Below, piece after piece: positions 1 to 4,755 of a DNA stretch of 6,865 bases. The notes beneath the pieces are model-generated. The model did no database searches. It saw only the letters and a list, made by a program, of their open reading frames with translations, and was not told the origin of the DNA. Source of the DNA: an uncultured Chitinophagaceae bacterium (GTDB lineage Bacteria > Bacteroidota > Bacteroidia > Chitinophagales > Chitinophagaceae); assembly GCA_903841915.1 (NCBI GenBank), contig CAIMKO010000180.1:1-6865 (forward strand), in the 5' to 3' direction. Numbering within the stretch: the first letter of the stretch is position 1; the number at the start of each line of letters is the position of its first letter. A program made the translations under genes and the position numbers.

Positions 1-237
1 ATGGGTGCTGAAAACAACAGGTATCGTTACTCATTTAAAAAGGATAGTATTTTGAACAGGCTTTCCCCAAAAGACTTCACAACAGATAAATATTATATTA
101 AAGATTCAACAATATTTATACAATCTAGATGGGTTAATACGAGAATTTTTGAACCACATCAAATACGATATCTAAATGAAAATGAAATTTCTTTACAAGG
201 AAAAGATAGTGTGGTCTTTATACTAAAAAGAGAATAA
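1..237 (+). CDS. Unrecognised protein, C-terminal part (probably partial at the left edge)
   Basis: The open frame runs from the first base of the window to TAA at 235-237. An ATG occupies bases 1-3, but nothing upstream is visible, so this may be an internal methionine of a longer protein. The 78 visible residues contain alternating polar and hydrophobic stretches (around residues 30-45 and 55-76, ending in VVFILKRE) suggesting beta-strands, as in the last strands of a small lipocalin-like or other beta-sandwich protein. That resemblance is weak and no family is recognised. No signal peptide, membrane segment or catalytic motif is visible. By hand count the GC content is about 28%, far below the roughly 45% counted in parts of the next gene. 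This could indicate an accessory or transferred gene, or a weakly constrained one. It lies 61 bp upstream of the sirtuin gene on the same strand. Confidence 0.5.
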   Translation: MGAENNRYRYSFKKDSILNRLSPKDFTTDKYYIKDSTIFIQSRWVNTRIFEPHQIRYLNENEISLQGKDSVVFILKRE

Positions 238-298
238 TTCTCCGTCACAGTTTGTATTCATAAATTTTCTCTTTTTACAATCTCACTACCTTTAATTC

Positions 299-991
299 AT
301 GAGCAAACAAAAACTCATTGTCTTAACCGGTGCAGGCATCAGTGCAGAAAGCGGACTAAGAACCTTTCGCGATACCGATGGTTTATGGGAAGGGTATAAC
401 GTCTACGAAGTTGCTACACCCGAGGGATTTAGGAAAAACCCGGAGTTGGTTCTTGACTTTTATAATATGCGTCGCAGGGATGTCGCGAATACTAAACCAA
501 ATGCTGCACATATCGGCCTGGCGGAACTGGAAAATGATTTCGATGTTCATATCATCACGCAAAATATAGACGACCTTCATGAAAGAGCCGGCAGTACCAA
601 TGTTTTGCACTTACATGGCGAGATATTTAAAATGAGAAGTGTAAAGAACAGTGTTAAGACCTACCCTATTCACGGCGATATCAAATTAGGCGACCTTGCT
701 GAAGACGGCTCACAATTAAGACCCTTTATCGTTTGGTTCGAAGAACCTGTTCCTATGATCGAAGCTGCCATAAGGATCACAAAAACAGCTGATATTTTCG
801 CTGTGATAGGTACTTCATTACAGGTCTATCCTGCTGCAGGTTTGGTGAATTATGCAGCAAGAGAGATCCCCAAGTTTATTCTTGATAAAAAGATACCATA
901 TACTTCTTCTTTACAGAATTTGACTGTCATCGAGAAAGGGGCAGGTGATGCTGTTTTTCAACTAAATGCGCACTTGAGAAATCTGTTATAA
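299..991 (+). CDS. cobB: NAD-dependent protein deacylase, sirtuin (Sir2/CobB) class III type
   Basis: This 230-residue protein is a compact sirtuin that consumes NAD+ to remove acyl groups from lysine side chains in the cytoplasm. The NAD-binding motif GAGISAESG is at residues 11-19, followed by TFR (22-24) and GLW (28-30). QNID lies at 88-91. The catalytic His is H106 in HLHGE. GTSLQVYPA at 171-179 forms the second nucleotide-binding segment. Y55 and R58 (YNMR) match the Tyr/Arg pair that in SIRT5 and E. coli CobB binds succinyl or malonyl lysine, so desuccinylase activity is predicted. Three features are unusual. The protein has no cysteine at all, so the CxxC...CxxC zinc site is missing. 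The position equivalent to the acyl-pocket alanine (A86 in SIRT5) is T26. The usual WFGE motif reads WFEE (146-149). The ATG at 299 places GAGIS at the normal distance from the N-terminus. No Shine-Dalgarno is visible. Confidence 0.93.
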   Translation: MSKQKLIVLTGAGISAESGLRTFRDTDGLWEGYNVYEVATPEGFRKNPELVLDFYNMRRRDVANTKPNAAHIGLAELENDFDVHIITQNIDDLHERAGSTNVLHLHGEIFKMRSVKNSVKTYPIHGDIKLGDLAEDGSQLRPFIVWFEEPVPMIEAAIRITKTADIFAVIGTSLQVYPAAGLVNYAAREIPKFILDKKIPYTSSLQNLTVIEKGAGDAVFQLNAHLRNLL

Positions 992-1011
992 CAAATAACT
1001 GCCTTTACCCT

Positions 1012-1019
1012 TACTTTTG
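1012..1019 (+). promoter_or_regulatory. Probable Bacteroidota-type -7 promoter element for ychF
   Basis: TACTTTTG matches the Bacteroidota housekeeping -7 consensus TAnnTTTG at every fixed position and is followed by CGGC. No clear TTTG -33 element is seen. The expected position instead falls on TGTTATAACA (984-993), a perfect 10-bp palindrome that also includes the sirtuin stop codon. Transcription would start a few bases downstream, near 1025, giving ychF a 5' untranslated leader of about 145-150 nt. The promoter is inferred from the consensus only. Confidence 0.5.
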
Positions 1020-1061
1020 CGGCTCGAAATTATTGTTGAATAAGGTACAGAACGTATAAGT

Positions 1062-1086
1062 ACTCCGCCTTATAAGGCTATGGAGT
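1062..1086 (+). promoter_or_regulatory. Hairpin in the ychF leader
   Basis: ACTCC (1062-1066) is complementary to GGAGT (1082-1086). Between them lies a perfect 12-bp palindrome GCCTTATAAGGC (1067-1078). The RNA can fold as a 5-bp outer helix stacked on a 4-bp inner helix with a TATA loop and a three-base bulge (1079-1081). No U-tract follows, so this is not an intrinsic terminator. It lies in the predicted ychF 5' untranslated region and covers the start codon of a small upstream ORF at 1080. A regulatory role is inference. Confidence 0.4.
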
Positions 1087-1109
1087 TCAAGTGTGGGACG
1101 CAACAGTAG
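1080..1109 (+). CDS. Possible 9-codon upstream ORF in the ychF leader
   Basis: ATG at 1080 opens a reading frame for MEFKCGTQQ ending in TAG at 1107-1109, 63 bp before the ychF start. Its ATG lies in the bulge and 3' arm of the hairpin at 1062-1086, so folding would hide it. No good ribosome-binding sequence is present (AAGG at 1074-1077 is too close). A frame this short can arise by chance, so only conservation or ribosome profiling could make it real. It is listed because of its position inside a long leader. Confidence 0.15.
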   Translation: MEFKCGTQQ

Positions 1110-1141
1110 CTAAATAAACGCAAAACAGTTGGGTCAAACAT

Positions 1142-1169
1142 CGTACTTCTTACTTCTAAAATCGTACTT
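1142..1169 (+). repeat. Heptamer-period direct repeat just upstream of ychF
   Basis: Four consecutive 7-base units are visible: CGTACTT (1142-1148), CTTACTT (1149-1155), CTAAAAT (1156-1162) and CGTACTT (1163-1169). The first and last are identical, and ATCGTACTT occurs in full at 1140-1148 and 1161-1169. The tract ends three bases before the ychF ATG. The 5' strand TAAGTAC at 1057-1063 is complementary to GTACTTA at 1164-1170, so the repeat could take part in leader folding. Confidence 0.55.
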
Positions 1170-1172
1170 AAA

Positions 1173-2276
1173 ATGGCATTACAAGCAGGAATTGTGGGAT
1201 TACCCAATGTAGGAAAATCAACTCTTTTTAATGCAGTGAGCAATAGCGCCAAAGCACAGGCAAGCAATTATCGTTTTTGCACCATTGAACCGAATATCGG
1301 ATTGGTGGATGTTCCGGATGCAAGAATGGACAAATTAGCCGAATTGGTAAAGCCCAACAGAACCGTACCTACCCAATTAGAGATCGTGGATATAGCAGGT
1401 CTTGTACGCGGAGCAAGCAAGGGTGAAGGATTAGGAAATAAATTCCTGGGGAATATTCGCCAGGTAGATGCCATCATTCATGTAGTGCGTTGTTTTGAAG
1501 ACGAGAATGTATTGCGTGAAGAGGGTGCCATTAATCCCGTAAGTGATAAGGAGATCATCGATACCGAATTGCAATTAAAAGATCTCGACAGTGTAGAAAA
1601 GAAAGCAAGCAAAGTAGAGAAGATGGCAAAAGTAGGTGCCGACACTAAATCGCAGGCTGAGTATAAAATATTGGTTCGCTGCATGGAACATTTGCAAAAA
1701 GGAAAAAGCATTCATTCATTGGGATTGGATAAAGAAGAACAGAATGCCATTGCAGATCTTTTCTTATTGACCGATAAACCTGTTTTGTATGTGGCCAATG
1801 TGGATGAAGCAAGCATGCATACCGGGAATAAATATTCCGACGCATTGATTGCAGCAGTTAAGGATGAGGGGGCACAAGTGATCATCATGAACAATGATAT
1901 CGAAGCACAGATCTCTGAAATGGAGAATCCCGATGACAAGCAGATGTTCATGGATGAATACCATATGAAAGAGCCCGCATTAAACAGATTGATCCAAAGT
2001 GCATATAAATTATTGAATCTGGAAACTTATTTTACTGCAGGGGTACAGGAAGTAAGGGCATGGACCATACACAAGGGTTGGAAAGCACCACAGGCTGCCA
2101 GTGTTATACATACCGACTTTGAAAAAGGTTTCATTAAAGCAGAAGTGATCGCCTATGATGATTTCATCAAGTACGGAAGTGAAGCTGCTTGTAGAGAGAA
2201 CGGCAGATTAAGAATAGAAGGAAAAGAATACCTGGTGCAGGATGGCGACGTGATGCACTTTAGGTTTAATGTATAG
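1173..2276 (+). CDS. ychF: Ribosome-associated ATPase YchF (OLA1/YchF family, Obg-like)
   Basis: This 367-residue protein is a full-length YchF (E. coli YchF is 363 residues), a conserved P-loop ATPase of the Obg group that associates with ribosomes and is linked to translation initiation and oxidative-stress responses. The P-loop GLPNVGKST is at residues 9-17. The G3 motif DIAG is at 73-76 and runs into the family signature LVRGASKGEGLGN (77-89). The G4 position reads NVDE (209-212) instead of NKxD, the change that gives this family its preference for ATP over GTP. A helical arm rich in Lys and Glu spans roughly 130-195. The C-terminal TGS domain covers about 284-366 and includes FTAG, the HTDFEKGFIKAEVI segment and the terminal VQDGDVMHFRFNV. 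The start is fixed by the family N-terminus, with the P-loop beginning at residue 9. The gene is preceded by a long leader and followed by a strong terminator, suggesting its own transcription unit. Confidence 0.97.
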   Translation: MALQAGIVGLPNVGKSTLFNAVSNSAKAQASNYRFCTIEPNIGLVDVPDARMDKLAELVKPNRTVPTQLEIVDIAGLVRGASKGEGLGNKFLGNIRQVDAIIHVVRCFEDENVLREEGAINPVSDKEIIDTELQLKDLDSVEKKASKVEKMAKVGADTKSQAEYKILVRCMEHLQKGKSIHSLGLDKEEQNAIADLFLLTDKPVLYVANVDEASMHTGNKYSDALIAAVKDEGAQVIIMNNDIEAQISEMENPDDKQMFMDEYHMKEPALNRLIQSAYKLLNLETYFTAGVQEVRAWTIHKGWKAPQAASVIHTDFEKGFIKAEVIAYDDFIKYGSEAACRENGRLRIEGKEYLVQDGDVMHFRFNV

Positions 2277-2290
2277 GAAGAAGGGCAAAA

Positions 2291-2311
2291 GTGAAAGGTG
2301 AAAAGTGAATA
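2291..2311 (+). repeat. GTGAAAR heptamer tandem repeat downstream of ychF
   Basis: Three adjacent 7-base units GTGAAAG (2291-2297), GTGAAAA (2298-2304) and GTGAATA (2305-2311) are visible, 14 bp after the ychF stop. AAAAGTGAA occurs at both 2287-2295 and 2301-2309. The tract is noncoding and has the same 7-bp period as the unrelated-sequence repeat in front of ychF. Function is unknown; it may be a slippage-generated or dispersed short repeat. Confidence 0.55.
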
Positions 2312-2341
2312 GAACTGAATTAAACCAATTTAGTATAACAG

Positions 2342-2373
2342 AACCTTCCGATACGTTTGTCGGAAGGTTTTTT
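2342..2373 (+). terminator. Intrinsic terminator after ychF
   Basis: A perfect 10-bp stem, AACCTTCCGA (2342-2351) paired with TCGGAAGGTT (2360-2369), encloses an 8-base loop and runs into six T residues (2368-2373). It sits 65 bp after the ychF stop. There is no matching A-tract on the left side, so it should work mainly in the plus direction. It separates ychF from the glutaminyl cyclase gene. Confidence 0.9.
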
Positions 2374-2414
2374 ATTTACCATATGATTTAACGAAATACT
2401 TTGATGAATATTTA

Positions 2415-2422
2415 TATTTTTG
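2415..2422 (+). promoter_or_regulatory. Possible -7 element for the glutaminyl cyclase gene
   Basis: TATTTTTG fits TAnnTTTG and lies 14 bp before the ATG at 2437. A TTTG occurs at 2400-2403, but the 11-bp spacing is shorter than expected for a -33 box. The resulting 5' leader would be under 10 nt. The region is very AT-rich, so a chance match is plausible, yet some promoter is needed here because a strong terminator lies immediately upstream. Confidence 0.3.
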
Positions 2423-2436
2423 ACTAATATCATTTT

Positions 2437-3240
2437 ATGAAACGCATTCTATTCTTTTTCTTAATTGTCTTTGCCCTTACTGCCTGTGATAATAATAACA
2501 GCGAGCAAACATTAAACAATGGAATTGCCCCTCCTGCTGTCTTAAACTATACGGTAGTGAAGGTATATCCACACAACCCTAGTTCATTTACGGAGGGATT
2601 GGAATGGCATGACAGTACTTTATATGAAAGCACAGGTGAATATGGAGAAAGCAAATTGTTAAGAGTTGATTTAAAAACAGGTAAATCACTACAGCAGATA
2701 AATCTTGCTAAAGAGTTTTTTGGGGAAGGCATTACAGTAATAAATGGAAAATTATATCAACTGACCTATCAAACCGGTAAATGTTTTGTATATGACTTTA
2801 AAACATTCAAGAAAATAAGTGAGTTTGATTATGAAGGAGAAGGTTGGGGAATGACCAACGATGGTAAACATTTGATCATGGACAGTGGAAATAATAATTT
2901 ACTTTTCAGAGATCCTGAAACTTTTAAGATCGTAAATACCGTTGGTGTGATAGATAACAACGGACCATTAGCAAAAATTAATGAATTAGAATATGTGGAT
3001 GGTTTTCTTTATGCCAATATTTGGGAGACAAATTATATTGTAAAGATTGACCCCAATAGCGGTCATGTTATTGCAAAAGCTGACCTCTCCAATCTCATCA
3101 ATCAATATGTACCGGAAACCATTGAAACTGCACAAACCAAAGGTGCATGGTTAGAAGGAATTGCTTATGATTCTGTGGGGAAAAGGTTTTTTATCACAGG
3201 GAAATTATGGCCTAAACTATTTGAAGTAAAATTCAATTAA
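2437..3240 (+). CDS. Glutaminyl-peptide cyclotransferase, lipoprotein (plant-type beta-propeller)
   Basis: This 267-residue protein belongs to the glutamine cyclotransferase family (PF05096 type, a five-bladed beta-propeller). Such enzymes convert an N-terminal glutamine of a protein into pyroglutamate with release of ammonia. Residues 1-17 are a lipoprotein signal peptide with lipobox L14-T15-A16-C17, so the mature protein is anchored by C17 in the periplasm or envelope. A short Asn-rich linker follows. Family motifs appear in order: FTEGLEW (51-57), YESTGEYGES (63-72), FFGEGIT (94-100), EGWGMT (135-140), NELEYVDG (182-189), NIWETNYIVKIDP (194-206), LEGIAYD (239-245) and ITGKLWPKLFEV (253-264). 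Repeated acidic and Trp residues in these loops fit the known active-site pattern, though exact equivalents were not aligned. In Bacteroidota many proteins cleaved by signal peptidase I begin with Gln, which gives this enzyme broad substrates. It ends 4 bp from the convergent methyltransferase gene. Confidence 0.92.
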   Translation: MKRILFFFLIVFALTACDNNNSEQTLNNGIAPPAVLNYTVVKVYPHNPSSFTEGLEWHDSTLYESTGEYGESKLLRVDLKTGKSLQQINLAKEFFGEGITVINGKLYQLTYQTGKCFVYDFKTFKKISEFDYEGEGWGMTNDGKHLIMDSGNNNLLFRDPETFKIVNTVGVIDNNGPLAKINELEYVDGFLYANIWETNYIVKIDPNSGHVIAKADLSNLINQYVPETIETAQTKGAWLEGIAYDSVGKRFFITGKLWPKLFEVKFN

Positions 3241-3244
3241 ACTT

Positions 3245-4141
3245 TTATTGTTTTGCCAACACATATATAACCGAACTGCATTTCTTATGATCTTTTGCAG
3301 TTTTTATATTGGAGAGTAGACCCACTTTCAATGCTTTCAGCAAGTTACCTTTTCCATTCTTGTATTGCTCGCTCAGCATACTCACATAGAAACTGTCAAA
3401 CCACATAGGCTTGTAATCCTTTACAATAAAGCCTTTCGCCTTTGCAAGTATCTGCATGCTTTTAGGAGAGAAATGATATAGATGTCTGGGCACATCATAT
3501 GCAGCCCAGTGTTCCTTATGAATATCTGCATCAAAGCTGGTATAATTAGGAACTGCGATCAAAAGTTTTCCATCCGGCTTTAATAGACTATGAAATTTTT
3601 CCAGATAACCATGCAGATCATGCACATGCTCCAATACATGCCACATGGTAATGGTATCGAATTGTTTGCTGCATTGATATAAATATTCGGGAGCATGAAA
3701 TGACAAGCCATATTTATCCAGAGCGATCTTTCTTGCGGTCTCATCAGGTTCCAATCCTGTGATCTCCCATCCTGCTTTTTGCATAGCATTGGCAAATGCT
3801 CCGGTACCTGCTCCTACTTCTAATAATTCACCCTTCTTTGCTCCTGTTAGTTCTTCAATCAATTTTCTCTTTGTCCCCAACGTATAATTCCGCACCAGAT
3901 GATAGAGCCGATTGATCAATCCCTTTTTAGTATCGGAATGAGAAACATAAGCCGTGGATTTATAATACGCACCGATATTCTCTGCATCGGGTACAGTTTG
4001 CGTAAACTGTAAGCTACAGTCATCACAAATCCATACTTCAAAAGATTCATTGCTTACGGTATGATCCTTTGCTACAAAAGATTTTTTGATATAATTACTT
4101 CCACAACAAGGGCACTGCTGGTATGTGATATTTTGTCCCAT
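3245..4141 (-). CDS. Class I SAM-dependent methyltransferase with N-terminal zinc ribbon
   Basis: This 298-residue protein has two parts. An N-terminal treble-clef or zinc-ribbon module is indicated by CPCC (C10, C12, C13) and CDDC (C39, C42), expected to bind one zinc. A Rossmann-fold methyltransferase domain of the Methyltransf_23 kind follows: motif I LLEVGAGTGAF at 106-116, the acidic ribose-binding GLEPDE at 129-134, MWHVLEHVHD at 166-175, and KPDGKLLIAVPN at 188-199. The segment DVPRHLYHFSP (216-226) is typical of this subgroup. No signal peptide or membrane segment is present, so it is cytoplasmic. The substrate cannot be read from the sequence; relatives act on varied small molecules, lipids or glycans. 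It is the last gene of the minus-strand run, 29 bp after the HU-domain gene, and converges on the glutaminyl cyclase gene with a 4-bp gap. No terminator is visible at its end. Confidence 0.88.
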   Translation of the reverse strand: MGQNITYQQCPCCGSNYIKKSFVAKDHTVSNESFEVWICDDCSLQFTQTVPDAENIGAYYKSTAYVSHSDTKKGLINRLYHLVRNYTLGTKRKLIEELTGAKKGELLEVGAGTGAFANAMQKAGWEITGLEPDETARKIALDKYGLSFHAPEYLYQCSKQFDTITMWHVLEHVHDLHGYLEKFHSLLKPDGKLLIAVPNYTSFDADIHKEHWAAYDVPRHLYHFSPKSMQILAKAKGFIVKDYKPMWFDSFYVSMLSEQYKNGKGNLLKALKVGLLSNIKTAKDHKKCSSVIYVLAKQ

Positions 4142-4170
4142 CTAAATTAAATAACAGACGATTGATTCAA

Positions 4171-4743
4171 TTAAATATAATAATACAACAATGCACCTAA
4201 ACCCATCACAGCGAGAATGATGGCATATACCCACCAGTAATCATCGCTCTCCTGCATGATTATTTTTATTTCTTCCGGAGCGATGGCTTCCTGTGTGATG
4301 ATCTTGGTTTCACCTGAATCATACACACTCACTATATTCGAATTGGCTGCAACAGAATGGTCTAATTGTATGTTCGGTAATAATGGATTGTTTTTTATTT
4401 CCGGATAAAAACTAAATACACCTTCTTCATTTCCTCTCAGTGTTCCTATACCGGGTAATTCAACCCCGGTGCGTATAGCATTTTCAAGAATTTCTTGCGA
4501 GAATTCAGAGAATCGGGTTACCGCTTCAATCCCATTCAAATTCATTTCTCTGGAGAGATAATCAAAAAAGGGACGGTCATTGAAAGCAGCATCGGGCGTA
4601 AAGTCTACCCACTGCGCAGGTGCAGATAATGTACGGTGAACGATATCTATCTTAGAAGGAACGGTTTGAATATGGAAATTACCCACGCCGGGCAAACCTA
4701 TTCTTTGATTCACAATAAGGTATTTGTAAAACAGTTCGTACAT
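4171..4743 (-). CDS. Double HU-fold (CCDC81-like bacterial) protein with C-terminal membrane anchor
   Basis: This 190-residue protein resembles the Bacteroidota HU-CCDC81 proteins, which carry two divergent HU/IHF-fold domains. Domain 1 spans about residues 1-55 and has the turn LPGVGNF at 17-23. Domain 2 spans about 58-115 and has the parallel turn LPGIGTL at 96-102. A polar linker (about 116-168) includes two similar short segments, KIITQE (147-152) and KIIMQE (160-165). One hydrophobic segment, about 170-189, forms the last part of the protein. Many relatives continue past the membrane segment into a periplasmic SPOR domain that binds peptidoglycan; this one stops at YYYI with no SPOR. With no signal peptide the HU domains should be cytoplasmic and tail-anchored in the inner membrane. 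DNA binding is not shown. The start is 12 bp after the barrel gene stop, indicating co-transcription. Confidence 0.78.
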   Translation of the reverse strand: MYELFYKYLIVNQRIGLPGVGNFHIQTVPSKIDIVHRTLSAPAQWVDFTPDAAFNDRPFFDYLSREMNLNGIEAVTRFSEFSQEILENAIRTGVELPGIGTLRGNEEGVFSFYPEIKNNPLLPNIQLDHSVAANSNIVSVYDSGETKIITQEAIAPEEIKIIMQESDDYWWVYAIILAVMGLGALLYYYI

Positions 4744-4755
4744 CAGTTGCAGCTT

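Noticed and set aside
238..298. TTTG at 251-254 with a downstream TACAAT (276-281) as a promoter for the sirtuin gene.
   Set aside because: The second box does not match TAnnTTTG, and the AT-rich region gives such matches easily; co-transcription with the upstream gene is equally possible.
1093..1103. GTGGGACGCAA resembles the core of the class I c-di-GMP (GEMM) riboswitch.
   Set aside because: The upstream GCAAACC and GAAA elements and the downstream tetraloop-receptor helix are missing. A covariance-model search with the GEMM-I model would be decisive; a score above threshold would reverse this.
1070..1964. Several open frames on the minus strand across ychF.
   Set aside because: They are antisense to a clearly conserved gene, overlap one another, and show no protein family features; they follow from its codon pattern.
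3221..3236. Inverted repeat TTGAA/TTCAA as a bidirectional terminator.
   Set aside because: The stem is only 5 AT-rich base pairs and no T-tract follows on either strand.
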